DNA of 64,000 nt from Neisseria animalis (GTDB taxonomy: Bacteria > Pseudomonadota > Gammaproteobacteria > Burkholderiales > Neisseriaceae). The DNA lies in NCBI RefSeq assembly GCF_900636515.1, contig NZ_LR134287.1, positions 2,046,001 through 2,110,000 on the forward strand, given 5' to 3'. Position 1 is the first letter of the stretch; every line of letters begins with the position of its first letter. A program made the position numbers and the translations under genes. Shown piece after piece: positions 1 through 8,568 of this stretch. Below the pieces are notes generated by a model. It was not told the DNA's origin, ran no database searches, and was given only the letters and a program-made list of their open reading frames with translations.

Positions 1-184
1 AACGGTGCTTCCAAACCGCGCGGACAAGTAATAAATAAACTGTATTGGGTCATGTTTCGTGACTTTCCGGATAAAGGCAGGCTTACCCTGCAAGCGGACT
101 GTCCGAACGCAGCATACGCTTTTTTGCAGACGGCATTTCAAGCCCAAAGGCCGTCTGCAAATCGGATATGCGGCCGGACAAAAA
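1..184. other. Window edge, no gene assigned
   Basis: The first 30 bases could be the tail of a plus-strand gene, since one frame ends in TAA at 29-31 and another stays open to about 189. Neither gives a recognisable protein. The rest holds a DUS hairpin and the left edge of a CREE. Confidence 0.3.
121..162. terminator. Inverted DUS pair, probable terminator
   Basis: Two opposed copies of GCCGTCTGCAAA form a stem with a short loop. It would end transcription from a gene left of the window. Confidence 0.6.
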
Positions 185-291
185 TATAGTCATTTAAAAT
201 AAGAATGATACAGCGTTGCTTTGCCTTGCCGTACTATGTGTACTGTCTGCGGCTTCGCTGCCTTGTCTCATTCTTATTTTATTCGACTATA
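185..291 (-). repeat. Short Correia-type element (CREE), 107 bp
   Basis: The ends are TATAGTCATTT and its partner AATAAAATAAGAATGAGAC in inverted form. The interior carries the Correia core GCCGCAGACAGTAC on the minus strand. No transposase is present. It lies 59 bp beyond the 3' end of pdxJ. Strand is given as the orientation in which the GAATA-type end comes first. Confidence 0.9.
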
Positions 292-350
292 AAAAACCAA
301 GCAAACCGCAATGTCTGATGGTGAACCACGGCAAACGGCCGCGGAGCATA

Positions 351-1082
351 CTATTCGGATAAAAGGCGTGCTTTAAACATCGCGTCTTTCATCTGGCGGA
401 CGGCTTCGGGCAAGCCCAAAAATACCGCTTGGGAAATCAGCGAATGGCCGATGTTCAATTCCTTAATGGCAGGAATTTTGGCAATCGGCGCAACATTGTG
501 TATCGTCAGACCGTGCCCCGCGTTGACCACCAAGCCCAAGCCGTCTGCAAAATCCGCACCCTCTTCAATCCGGCGCAACTGCCGCGCGCGCTCTTCGTGG
601 TTCGGCGCATCGGCATACGCGCCGGTATGCAGCTCAATCACCGGCGCACCGACTTCTTTTGCCGCGCGGATTTGCGCTTCATCGGCATCGATAAACAAAG
701 ACACCCGAATCCCGGCGCGGGTAAGGGTTTGCGTAAATTCGGCAATTTTCTCCTGCTGCGCCAATACGTCCAAACCGCCTTCCGTGGTAACTTCCTGACG
801 TTTTTCCGGCACAATGCAGACATCTTGCGGCTGCACGGCAAGCGCGTTGTCCAGCATTTCTTCTGTTAATGCCATTTCCAGATTCAAACGTGTGCGGATC
901 GCGTTTTTCACCGCAAACACATCGGCATCTTTGATGTGGCGGCGGTCTTCGCGCAAATGCAGGGTAATCAGATCCGCACCGTGGGTTTCCGCAATCAGCG
1001 CGGCCTCAACCGGGCTGGGATAAGTGGTTCCGCGTGCATTACGCAGGGTGGCGACATGGTCGATATTGACACCTAACAGCAT
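351..1082 (-). CDS. pdxJ: Pyridoxine 5'-phosphate synthase PdxJ
   Basis: This 243-residue cytoplasmic enzyme makes pyridoxine 5'-phosphate from 3-amino-2-oxopropyl phosphate and deoxyxylulose 5-phosphate, the last ring-forming step of DXP-dependent vitamin B6 synthesis. Family motifs are visible: [10 protein letters not shown] at 6-15, [10 protein letters not shown] at 41-50 and NAGHGL at 187-192. H42, E69 and H190 match the E. coli catalytic His45, Glu72 and His193. The ATG at 1082 is chosen because AAGGA lies just upstream and the family begins [16 protein letters not shown] longer reading into the CREE to 1244 would add only repeat-encoded residues. The gene stands alone, with a nested CREE pair starting 77 bp upstream of its start. 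Confidence 0.96.
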   Translation of the reverse strand: MLLGVNIDHVATLRNARGTTYPSPVEAALIAETHGADLITLHLREDRRHIKDADVFAVKNAIRTRLNLEMALTEEMLDNALAVQPQDVCIVPEKRQEVTTEGGLDVLAQQEKIAEFTQTLTRAGIRVSLFIDADEAQIRAAKEVGAPVIELHTGAYADAPNHEERARQLRRIEEGADFADGLGLVVNAGHGLTIHNVAPIAKIPAIKELNIGHSLISQAVFLGLPEAVRQMKDAMFKARLLSE

Positions 1083-1158
1083 GGCTTGTCCTTTCCATAA
1101 AATCCAATGCCCGTATTGTGGCACAAAAGCCGTCTGCAAATACAGCCGTTTCCGCCAA

Positions 1159-1370
1159 TATAGTCGAATAAAATATAGTCGAATAAAATAAGAATGAGAC
1201 AAGGCAGCGAAGCCGCAGACAGTACACATAGTACGGCAAGGCAAAGCAACGATGTATCATTCTTATTTTAAATGACTATAAAAATGATACAAGGCAGCAA
1301 AGCCGCAGACAGTACAAATAGTACGGCAAGGCGAAGCAACGCTGTATCATTTTTATTTTAAATGACTATA
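1159..1370 (+). repeat. Older CREE interrupted by a younger CREE
   Basis: Bases 1159-1173 are the left end of one CREE and 1281-1370 are its remaining 90 bp, diverged from the consensus. Between them sits an intact CREE. Left end (15) plus one TA (2) plus right part (90) equals 107 bp, exactly the family length. This shows insertion at TA with TA duplication. Confidence 0.88.
1174..1280 (+). repeat. CREE, 107 bp, nested inside another CREE
   Basis: An intact copy running from TATAGTCGAATAAAATAAG to the inverted ATTT-type end. It differs from consensus by one visible base (AACGATGTATC instead of AACGCTGTATC). It lies within the split older copy at 1159-1370. Confidence 0.92.
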
Positions 1371-1403
1371 AAACACCAAACAGCCAAACAAACACCGCCC
1401 ACG

Positions 1404-3575
1404 CTACATTTCCTGCGGATCGACATCGACACTCCAGCGGATATGACGGTCGCTGTCCTGCTTCAAAACCTGAAGCCACAAATCCAACGCATAATGCAGG
1501 TTTTTCCGCGAAGAAGATTCCAAGAAAATTTGGGCGCGTTCCCGCTCGGCAAGGCGCACCATCAGCATGGGCGCGGCACCAAACTGGGTAACGCCTTCGG
1601 GCAGCAGCGGCTCGACAAGGGCTTTGATACCGTTCAGAAAATCCATGGCCTGAGCCACATTCGGCGCATCGGCGCGAATGGCGGTCTGAAAGCCGAACGG
1701 CGGCATGTCGAACAATTTGCGTTCTGCCAGCTCCCTGTCGGCAAACAGGCGGTAGTCCTGCATCTTCACCGCTGAAAATACGGGGTGTTCGGGAAGCTGG
1801 GTCTGAATCAGCACCCTGCCGGCTTTATCGGCACGCCCCGCCCTGCCCGATACCTGCATCAGCTCGGCAAACAGGCGTTCCGGCGCGCGGAAGTCAGAAC
1901 TGTACAAACTGCCGTCTGCATTTAACACCACCACCAGATTCAGGCGCGCGAAATCATGCCCTTTGGCAATCATCTGCGTACCGACCAATATATCCACGCC
2001 GCCTTCGCGGATACGGCGGTACAGCTCCGCCCAATCGTCTTTGTGGGCGGTACTGTCCCTGTCCACGCGCACCACTGCCGCCTGCGGCAACAGGTTTCTC
2101 AACATTTCTTCGACACGCTGCGTACCCTGCCCGACGGCGGTCAAATCCTGATTGCCGCAATCGGGACATTTATACGGCACGGGTTCGCGGTGGTCGCAAT
2201 GGTGGCAGCGTAATTGGCGCACGCGGCGGTGCAACACCATTTTGGCAGAGCAGTTCGGGCAGCCGAAAGTATATCCGCAATCTCCGCAAAACAGCGCGGG
2301 CGAAAAACCGCGCCGGTTCAGATACACCAAGGTCATGCCGCCGTTGCGGTAGTTTTCCTGAATCAGCGACAATGCCTGCGGCGAAAAACCGTTGTCCAAT
2401 TGCAGACGGCCTACATTCAGAATATCCACCTGCGGCAGCTTGGCGGCGGTGTGGGCGCGCTGCGGCAACTCCAGTAAACGGTATGCGCCGTTCTGCGCCT
2501 TGTGCCAGCTTTCCAAACTCGGCGTAGCGCTGCCCAAAACAATCGGGCAGGCTGCCTGCTTCGCCCGCCAAACAGCCAAATCCCGCGCATGATAACGCAA
2601 TTCGTTGTCCTGCTTGAACGAAGAATCGTGTTCCTCGTCTACCACAACCAGCCCGACATCGGGCAGCGGCGCAAATACGGACAAGCGCGTGCCGATAATC
2701 AGCTTCGCCTGCCCCAACATGGCGCGCAAATAATCCTGCGTGCGCCGGCCGGCCGCGGTCTGGCTGTGCAGCACGGCAGTCGGCACATCGGCAAACCGCG
2801 CTTCCACGCGTTTGAGCAGTTGCGGCGTCAGATTGATTTCGGGCAGCAAAAACAAGACCTGCCGGCCTGCTGCCAAAACCTTTGCCATCACATCAAAATA
2901 AACTTCGGTTTTGCCGCTGCCGGTTACGCCGTACAGCAAAAACGGTTGGAAACGCCCGAATGCCGTCTGTATTTCGGCCGATGCGTTTTGTTGCGCTTCG
3001 TTCAGGCAATATGCAGACGGCCTGAGCAAGGGTTTGGCCGCCGATTGGGCGGTTATCCACCCCTGCTGCGCCCATTCTTCCAACAGTTTTCCCGCTTGGC
3101 TGTTAATCTGTTTCAGCGCGGGCAGCGGCAGGCCGTCCGTATCGGCCAACGCCTGCCACAACGCGGATTTTTTATGGAAACGTGCGGGCGGCGGCGTTTG
3201 CATTCTGCCCGTTTCGCTCAAACCGTAAAACAGCGGCGGCTCGGGCAGCACAACAGGCTTGGCGTCTTTCAAGCCCTGCGGCAGCGCGGCGGCAACCGCC
3301 TGCCCGAGCGGATAATGATAATAACGCGCCGCAAAAGCCATCAGCTTGCGCCAAGCCTCCGGCAACGGCGGTTCGGCGGTAAAGGCCGTCTGTATTTTTC
3401 GGATTTTCGCCGTATCGATGTCGGGCGTTACGCCGGTCGCCCAAACGATGCCTGTCTGCGGTTTGCCGCGAAACGGTACGACCACGCGCACGCCTTCGGC
3501 CAACGCCGTGTCGTGTGCGTAGGTCAAGATACCGTCCGAAAGCGGTACGTTCAAAGCGATATGGTGGTAAATCAT
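1404..3575 (-). CDS. priA: Primosomal replication helicase PriA
   Basis: PriA (723 residues) is the 3'-5' DNA helicase that recognises stalled forks and reloads the replisome. An N-terminal DNA-binding region is followed by a helicase core with Walker A GVTGSGKT at 216-223 and the DEEH box at 313-316. Eight zinc-binding cysteines lie at 430, 433, 439, 442, 457, 460, 470 and 473. Length and architecture match the full-length family (E. coli about 732). The start is the ATG at 3575, giving MIYHHIALNVPLSDG. The gene is monocistronic in this window. The track upstream (3576-4290) carries repeats and no clear partner gene. Confidence 0.97.
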   Translation of the reverse strand: MIYHHIALNVPLSDGILTYAHDTALAEGVRVVVPFRGKPQTGIVWATGVTPDIDTAKIRKIQTAFTAEPPLPEAWRKLMAFAARYYHYPLGQAVAAALPQGLKDAKPVVLPEPPLFYGLSETGRMQTPPPARFHKKSALWQALADTDGLPLPALKQINSQAGKLLEEWAQQGWITAQSAAKPLLRPSAYCLNEAQQNASAEIQTAFGRFQPFLLYGVTGSGKTEVYFDVMAKVLAAGRQVLFLLPEINLTPQLLKRVEARFADVPTAVLHSQTAAGRRTQDYLRAMLGQAKLIIGTRLSVFAPLPDVGLVVVDEEHDSSFKQDNELRYHARDLAVWRAKQAACPIVLGSATPSLESWHKAQNGAYRLLELPQRAHTAAKLPQVDILNVGRLQLDNGFSPQALSLIQENYRNGGMTLVYLNRRGFSPALFCGDCGYTFGCPNCSAKMVLHRRVRQLRCHHCDHREPVPYKCPDCGNQDLTAVGQGTQRVEEMLRNLLPQAAVVRVDRDSTAHKDDWAELYRRIREGGVDILVGTQMIAKGHDFARLNLVVVLNADGSLYSSDFRAPERLFAELMQVSGRAGRADKAGRVLIQTQLPEHPVFSAVKMQDYRLFADRELAERKLFDMPPFGFQTAIRADAPNVAQAMDFLNGIKALVEPLLPEGVTQFGAAPMLMVRLAERERAQIFLESSSRKNLHYALDLWLQVLKQDSDRHIRWSVDVDPQEM

Positions 3576-3841
3576 AAAATACGGCCAATGTTCTGAGGGG
3601 AAACGTCAATCATGCCCATGATACGGCAACGCGTGCCGATAAGGTATGGTTGCTCCGCGTGAGTGTGGAACGGCATTGCCGCGCTTTGCGGTACGGTTTG
3701 TGCCGTCTGCGGTTTGCCGCCCTGCCCCGGTATTCGTGGAAATTGTTCTATATTTTTCCGCGCTCCGGCTGGTTTCGGCAATATCGTCATTAAACTCTGC
3801 ATGATACGGTGTTGCCGCACTTGGTTCAAAGGTGGAGTCAC

Positions 3842-3948
3842 TATAGTCATTTAAAATAAGAATGATACAGCGTTGCTTTGCCTTGCCGTACTATGTGTAC
3901 TGTCTGCGGCTTCGCTGCCTTGTCTCATTCTTATTTTATTCGACTATA
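3842..3948 (-). repeat. CREE, 107 bp
   Basis: Intact copy flanked by TA on both sides, in the orientation with the TATAGTCATTT end first. It lies between priA and dsbC, whose 5' and 3' ends face it. Confidence 0.92.
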
Positions 3949-4095
3949 AAATGCCGAAGCAGCACACCCGCAGCCCGTACGCCCGCACCGTCTTCGGCTT
4001 TGCTGCTTTGTTTCATGCGGCGGTTCGACAATGCGATACACGCGCCTCAAATACACATTTCAAAACACAAACCCCAAAACACTCATTCCAATATT

Positions 4096-4161
4096 TCAGG
4101 CCGTCTGAAAACAGGCTGGCGGAACCGGCGGTTTCCTTGCAACCTTTTTCAGACGGCCTGA
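4096..4161 (-). terminator. Canonical-DUS hairpin, terminator of dsbC
   Basis: The two arms are the gonococcal-type AGGCCGTCTGAA and its complement, not the locally dominant GCCGTCTGCAA form. It lies about 130 bp past the dsbC stop. Confidence 0.6.
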
Positions 4162-4290
4162 ACGGTAAAATCTGCCGATATTGCCTAGCGCGGCGGTTGC
4201 CCATCTCAAGCAAATCATGCCTGATAATCGGCCATTCCGGTGCGGCACCGGCAGACTGTTCGGACGGCAAGTGTCTTACCTGCTGTCGGC

Positions 4291-5082
4291 TTATTGGTTT
4301 TTCTCGATGATTTCCTGCAACATCGGCATCGGGCTGTAACCGCTTTGGGTACGTCCGTTCGGGAACACCAGCGTCGGCGTGCCGTTGAAGCCCAGCTGCT
4401 CGCCCAAAGAAGTGGTTTCCGCTACCGGATTTTCGCAATTTGCTTCGCCTTGCGGCATTTTGCCGCCTCGCATCCAGTCGGTCCATGCTTTGGTCGGATC
4501 AGGCTGACACCAAATGATTTCCGCTTTGCGCGCCGCATCGGGGTGCAGGCTGGCAATCGGCATCATGAAGGTATAGATGGTTACGTCGGTCATCTTGGCA
4601 AATTCAGCCTCCAAACGGCGGCAGAACGGGCAATCGGGGTCGGAGAACACGGCGATTTTCAAGTTGCCGTTGCCACGCACTTCTTTAATGGCCTTATCCA
4701 GCGGCAGGCTGGAAAAATCGATTTTGTTCAATTCGGCAGCACGCTCGTCGGTCAGGCTTTTTTGGCTGTTGATGTCGATTAAGTCGCCCACCAGCATATA
4801 ATTGCCCGCCGCATCGGTATAGACAATCTGTTTGCCGCTCACCACCACTTCATACAGTCCGCCAACCGGCGTTTCGCCTACGCTGATGACTTTCAAACCC
4901 TGACTTTCATAGGTTTTTTCCAGCTTGGCTTTCAGCGATTCGGCGACGCTTTTGTCGGCTGCCTTGCCCGAAACGGCGGCGGTTTGCGCGGCGGGGGCGG
5001 CAGCCGGCTTGCCTTCATTGCCGCAGGCGGCCAGCGGCAGCAGAAGCAGGGAGAGTGCGGTGCGTGTAAGGATTTTATTCAT
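4291..5082 (-). CDS. dsbC: DsbC-type thiol:disulfide interchange lipoprotein
   Basis: A 263-residue periplasmic disulfide isomerase that corrects wrong disulfides in exported proteins. The N-terminus is a signal peptide ending in a lipobox (LPLAAC, Cys20), so lipid anchoring is predicted. A low-complexity Ala-rich linker follows to about residue 45, then the DsbC dimerisation domain and a thioredoxin fold with CPFC at 151-154 and a cis-proline motif (GTPTLVF). Two further cysteines (in IIWCQPD and GEANCEN) match the family's structural pair. The ATG at 5082 is chosen because it gives the signal peptide at the terminus. The divergent AEC transporter begins about 170 bp away. Confidence 0.92.
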   Translation of the reverse strand: MNKILTRTALSLLLLPLAACGNEGKPAAAPAAQTAAVSGKAADKSVAESLKAKLEKTYESQGLKVISVGETPVGGLYEVVVSGKQIVYTDAAGNYMLVGDLIDINSQKSLTDERAAELNKIDFSSLPLDKAIKEVRGNGNLKIAVFSDPDCPFCRRLEAEFAKMTDVTIYTFMMPIASLHPDAARKAEIIWCQPDPTKAWTDWMRGGKMPQGEANCENPVAETTSLGEQLGFNGTPTLVFPNGRTQSGYSPMPMLQEIIEKNQ

Positions 5083-5253
5083 GTTTGGTTGCGTATATTC
5101 TTGAAAAGCAGTCATTGTATCAAAATTTACTTTTAAAATGGCATAAATGCGGCGTTTTGCAGACGGCCTGACTGTGCAGGATAACGGCACAGGCTTTACC
5201 TGCCCGAAACACGGGGCGTACAATAACCGGCTTTGCCACCACGCTGTGCCGTC

Positions 5254-6186
5254 ATGGAAACTGCTTTTTTGCTCGCCGGAAAAATCGCCGAATTAACTTT
5301 GATTGTGTTGATGGGTTTTACGCTGGTCAAACTCAAACTGCTGAAGTCGGAGCAAAGCTATCCGCTGTCGGTGATTGCGCTGTACCTCATCAGCCCGTCG
5401 GTGATGCTTCATGCGTTCCAAACGGATTATTCGCCTGAAATTGCAGACGGCCTTTGGCTGTCGCTGAAGCTGGCGGTATTGTTCCATATCGTGCTGATAC
5501 TGCTCGGCAGGCTGCTGAAAGCGTTGTTCCGTTTGGACGCTTTGGAACAGGCGGCGATGGTCTATACCAATTCGGGCAATCTGATTATTCCGCTGGTCGC
5601 CGCGATTTTCGGGCCGAAGATGGTTATCTACACCAGCGGTTTTATTATTGTTCAGATGTTTTTGTTTTGGACGCACCTGCGTATCCTGCTGTGCGGCAGC
5701 GGCAAACTTTCGTGGAAAACCGTGCTGACCAATATCAATATCCTCGCCATGCTTGCAGGTGCCGCCATGTTTGTCCTGCATATCAAACTGCCGGCCGCCA
5801 TAGACGGCGCGTTGGCAACGGTGGGCAGCATGATCGGGCCGGTTGCCATGCTGGTTGCCGGCATGCTGATTGCCTCGCTGCCGCTGAAATCCATCGCGCT
5901 ATCGGGACGCATTTACCTGATTGCGCTGCTGCGGCTGGCGGTTATTCCGCTCCTGCTGCTGTTGCTGCTGAAAGCCGGCGGTTTTGCAGACGGCAGCGAA
6001 CTACATTCCACCGTTGTCCTCATCAGTTTCCTTGCCGCCATCAGCCCTGCCGCCGCCACGGTGACGCAAATGGCGTTGGTGTACGGGCAGAATGCAGACA
6101 AAGCCAGTGCGATTTACGGCGTAACCACCCTGCTTTGCGTCATCACCATGCCGCTGATGATTGCGCTGTACCAATGGATTATGTAA
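5254..6186 (+). CDS. AEC-family (auxin efflux carrier) transporter
   Basis: A 310-residue inner-membrane permease of the AEC family, whose bacterial members export or exchange small organic acids such as malonate or malate. About ten hydrophobic segments run through the sequence in two similar halves, with the typical mid-protein helix breaks (NSGNLIIPLVAAIFG near 110 and ISPAAATVTQMALVYG near 270). The start is the ATG at 5254 (METAFLLAGK). It lacks a strong ribosome-binding site, and an in-frame TTG lies at 5233, so the start is uncertain. The substrate cannot be read from the sequence. A DUS hairpin follows the stop. Confidence 0.85.
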   Translation: METAFLLAGKIAELTLIVLMGFTLVKLKLLKSEQSYPLSVIALYLISPSVMLHAFQTDYSPEIADGLWLSLKLAVLFHIVLILLGRLLKALFRLDALEQAAMVYTNSGNLIIPLVAAIFGPKMVIYTSGFIIVQMFLFWTHLRILLCGSGKLSWKTVLTNINILAMLAGAAMFVLHIKLPAAIDGALATVGSMIGPVAMLVAGMLIASLPLKSIALSGRIYLIALLRLAVIPLLLLLLLKAGGFADGSELHSTVVLISFLAAISPAAATVTQMALVYGQNADKASAIYGVTTLLCVITMPLMIALYQWIM

Positions 6187-6257
6187 CGCACGCAGCCCGT
6201 CTCCGTACCATACCGCACAAAGCGGTATCTTTGCAGCCTTCCGTCTTCATGCCGTCA

Positions 6258-6304
6258 AAAGGCCGTCTGCAAAACAACATCTTGCTGTTTTGCAGACGGC
6301 CTTT
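6258..6304 (+). terminator. DUS hairpin terminator
   Basis: AAAGGCCGTCTGCAAAAC pairs with its complement ending GACGGCCTTT. It sits 72 bp past the AEC gene and 91 bp from the convergent nitroreductase gene, so it can serve both. Confidence 0.7.
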
Positions 6305-6394
6305 CGCAGTCGGGCAAAGAATAAAACCGGCAAACGGCAGCAACGCCGTACCGTTTTTATTCTAAGCGGTTCTATCCTGCACCATGCGTTCGGA

Positions 6395-7000
6395 TTATGC
6401 GCCGAATACTTTAAAACGCTCTTCCAGCGGTGCAAACTCTTTTTCTCCGGCCGGAGCGGCAATACCGCCGATTACCATTTGCGCGCGCAGTTTCCAGCTT
6501 GCCGGCAGACCGTATTCCTGAGCAATCGCAGCGTCCGGCAGCGGGTTGTAGTGTTGCAGGTTCGCGCCGACACCGGCAGCCGCCAAAGTCGTCCACACGG
6601 CGTATTGGGTCATTGCATTGGCATGATCCGCCCAAACAGGGAAGTTTTCGGCATAAGAAGGGAACTGTTCCTGCAAGCCTTTTACAACATCTTGGTCTTC
6701 AAAAAACAAAACCGTTGCGGCAGCGGCTTTGAACATCGCCAATTTTTGGGCAGTCGGCTCGAATTTGTCGGCAGACACAATGGCGCGCAGAGCTTCTTCT
6801 ACAAAACCCCATACTTTCTCATGCTCGGCACCAAACAGGGCAACCACGCGGGTAGATTGGGAATTGAACGAAGACGGCGTGTGCAGTACGGCGTGTTCGA
6901 TGATTTTGTTGATTTCCTCGTTGGAAACCGGCAGTTCTTTGTTTAAAGCGTAAATGCTGCGGCGGATTTCGGCAGCCTGCTGTACATCTTGGTAAGCCAT
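6395..7000 (-). CDS. Nitroreductase-family flavoprotein
   Basis: A 201-residue FMN-dependent oxidoreductase of the nitroreductase superfamily, close to the YfkO/HBN-like subgroup that reduces nitro compounds, quinones or aldehydes with NAD(P)H. RRSIYAL at 13-19 is the usual FMN-phosphate-binding start, and HTPSSFNSQSTR near 39-50 is the FMN-ring segment. AAGGA lies upstream of the ATG at 7000. It is followed 47 bp upstream by doxX on the same strand and probably shares its transcript. The divergent LysR gene is a likely controller. The natural substrate is unknown. Confidence 0.9.
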   Translation of the reverse strand: MAYQDVQQAAEIRRSIYALNKELPVSNEEINKIIEHAVLHTPSSFNSQSTRVVALFGAEHEKVWGFVEEALRAIVSADKFEPTAQKLAMFKAAAATVLFFEDQDVVKGLQEQFPSYAENFPVWADHANAMTQYAVWTTLAAAGVGANLQHYNPLPDAAIAQEYGLPASWKLRAQMVIGGIAAPAGEKEFAPLEERFKVFGA

Positions 7001-7047
7001 GATTTTTCCTTTTCTGTTAACGGACTTGCTGAATACAGTCAGCCAGT

Positions 7048-7443
7048 TTACTGTTTATTGAATTTATTGTCCAACGCCCACGCGCCTGCGCCGGCGGCGG
7101 CAATATACAAGAAAATAAAGCTGAACAGCGCGGCAGCTTCACCGCCGTTCATAAACGGTACCAACGGCGTGGTGGCTGCATGGCCGATAAAATAAGCTGC
7201 CGCCATCTGGCCGGACAAAATAAAGGCAACCGGGCGGGTAAACAGCCCCAACAGCAGCAGCAAACCGCCGAAGACTTCCAAAATACCGGCAACGCCGTAC
7301 ATCGAAGCCAGTTGCAGACCGTCGAACATTTCCACATAAGGAATGCCGAACAGCTTTGCCGTACCGTGCTGGACAAACATATAGGCAGCGGCAACCCGCA
7401 ATACCGACAACAAGACAGGTTGGAATTTGTTTAAAAAGTTCAT
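7048..7443 (-). CDS. DoxX-family membrane protein
   Basis: A 131-residue DoxX/SURF4-type integral membrane protein with four hydrophobic segments. Family hallmarks are the first-helix motif YMFVQHGTAKLFG (21-33) and the GILEVFGGLLLLLGLFTRP segment. Members often sit beside oxidoreductases and are linked to thiol or quinone redox stress, as here with the nitroreductase gene 47 bp downstream. The ATG at 7443 faces the divergent lysR gene across about 100 bp that contains an AT-rich dyad. Exact activity is unknown. Confidence 0.88.
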   Translation of the reverse strand: MNFLNKFQPVLLSVLRVAAAYMFVQHGTAKLFGIPYVEMFDGLQLASMYGVAGILEVFGGLLLLLGLFTRPVAFILSGQMAAAYFIGHAATTPLVPFMNGGEAAALFSFIFLYIAAAGAGAWALDNKFNKQ

Positions 7444-7478
7444 GAGTGAATCTGATTTATGAATTCGGGAATGTGTGC

Positions 7479-7511
7479 AGTATAGATAGTTTCCATCAGT
7501 TAATATATACT
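7479..7511. promoter_or_regulatory. Candidate LysR operator in divergent promoter
   Basis: AGTATAGATA at 7479-7488 and AATATATACT at 7502-7511 form an imperfect inverted repeat in the doxX/lysR gap. LysR regulators usually bind such a dyad upstream of the divergent operon. The assignment rests on position and symmetry only. Confidence 0.4.
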
Positions 7512-7546
7512 GTTTTTATTGATACAACTTTTCCTGACAGGAAATC

Positions 7547-8443
7547 ATGGATACCCTCTTCAGCCTGAAAGTCTTCCGCCAAGTGGTGCAAAACGGCAGT
7601 TTTACCCGCGCTGCCGAACAGTTGGGCATTTCCACCGCTATGGCAAGCAAGCACGTCAGCCATTTGGAAAATTCCATTCAGGCCAAACTGCTGCACCGCA
7701 ACAGCCGCAACCTGCACCTGACCGAAGCAGGCGAAGAATATTACCGCCAATGCAGCTACGCGCTCGACACGCTTGATACCGCCGCACAAGTGGCCGCCGG
7801 CGGCACCGACATACCGCAGGGAACTTTGCGCGTTACCATGCCTTTATGGTTTGCCAACAGCCTGCTCAGCCGCTGGCTGGTCGAATACCGCCGCCGTTAT
7901 CCCGAAGTGACCCTCGATTTGGTACTCGACAACCGCCACATCGATTTGATTGCCGAAGGTTTCGACCTTGCCTTGCGCGTTGCCCGCACTCCCTCGCCGT
8001 CGCTGATTATCAAGCCTCTGGCGAAAATCGAATTTGTCTTGGTCGCCTCGCCCGACTATCTTGCCGAGTACGGCACGCCTGCCACACCCGAAGAAGTCAT
8101 GAACCATCAGGCCGTATTGCCCACCTACACCGATATGCGCCATTTGAATGCCGTCTGCAAATCCAGCGGCGAAACCACCGTTATCGACCTGCAGCCCGTT
8201 ATGCAGACCGACAATACTTTAATGATACGTTCGCTGGTCAAAGCGGGCGGCGGTATCGGCTGCCAGCCGGTGTGGGCGGTACAGAAAGATTTGGAAGAAG
8301 GCAGTCTGGTACGCCTTCTGCCCGACTACACCATGATGTGCGAGCAGCTCAACGCCGCCTATATCGACCGCACTTTCCTCAGCGCGAAAGTCCGCAGTTT
8401 CATTGATTTTCTCAACGAAAAAATCAGCCAAAGCCACTTGTAG
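7547..8443 (+). CDS. LysR-family transcriptional regulator
   Basis: A 298-residue LysR-type regulator. The N-terminal winged helix-turn-helix spans about residues 1-60 ([20 protein letters not shown], then [12 protein letters not shown]). A periplasmic-binding-protein-like effector domain follows (about 90-298). It is transcribed away from doxX-nitroreductase and likely controls them and itself. The overall pattern is that of the CrgA/DsdC-like LysR branch common in Neisseria and Pseudomonas, many of which respond to aldehydes or quinones, but the inducer is not deducible. The ATG is at 7547. Confidence 0.9.
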   Translation: MDTLFSLKVFRQVVQNGSFTRAAEQLGISTAMASKHVSHLENSIQAKLLHRNSRNLHLTEAGEEYYRQCSYALDTLDTAAQVAAGGTDIPQGTLRVTMPLWFANSLLSRWLVEYRRRYPEVTLDLVLDNRHIDLIAEGFDLALRVARTPSPSLIIKPLAKIEFVLVASPDYLAEYGTPATPEEVMNHQAVLPTYTDMRHLNAVCKSSGETTVIDLQPVMQTDNTLMIRSLVKAGGGIGCQPVWAVQKDLEEGSLVRLLPDYTMMCEQLNAAYIDRTFLSAKVRSFIDFLNEKISQSHL

Positions 8444-8568
8444 CCGACAGAATACCCAAGCGCGTACAAAGGCCGTCTGCAAAAAGGCCAAACGGCACAA
8501 ACGCTTGCGGGAAAACCTCTATTGCCTTATCATTCATATATATATTTCAAATAGATAACGATACAATC

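Larger units (their letters stand above)
3576..4290. other. Intergenic region with CREE and DUS hairpin
   Basis: No convincing gene. Contents are a CREE (3842-3948), a canonical-DUS hairpin (4096-4161) and degraded CREE-like core words near 3690-3722 and 3994-4016 (for example GGCTTTGCTGCTTTGTTTCA). A 92-codon minus-strand frame (3572-3850) resembles nothing I know. Confidence 0.6.

Noticed and set aside
1083..1244. A 54-residue N-terminal extension of PdxJ
   Set aside because: It runs into the CREE and the DUS upstream. The ATG at 1082 has a good ribosome-binding site and matches the family start.
2502..3596. A 364-codon plus-strand frame opposite priA
   Set aside because: Antisense shadow of priA with no homology seen.
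3572..3850. A 92-codon minus-strand frame between priA and the CREE
   Set aside because: No ribosome-binding site or recognisable domain; composition is like the degraded repeats around it.
3862..4161. Short ORFs beginning [20 protein letters not shown] or [10 protein letters not shown] at many CREE sites
   Set aside because: These are the conceptual translation of the CREE itself, seen at nearly every copy. No ribosome-binding site and no family.
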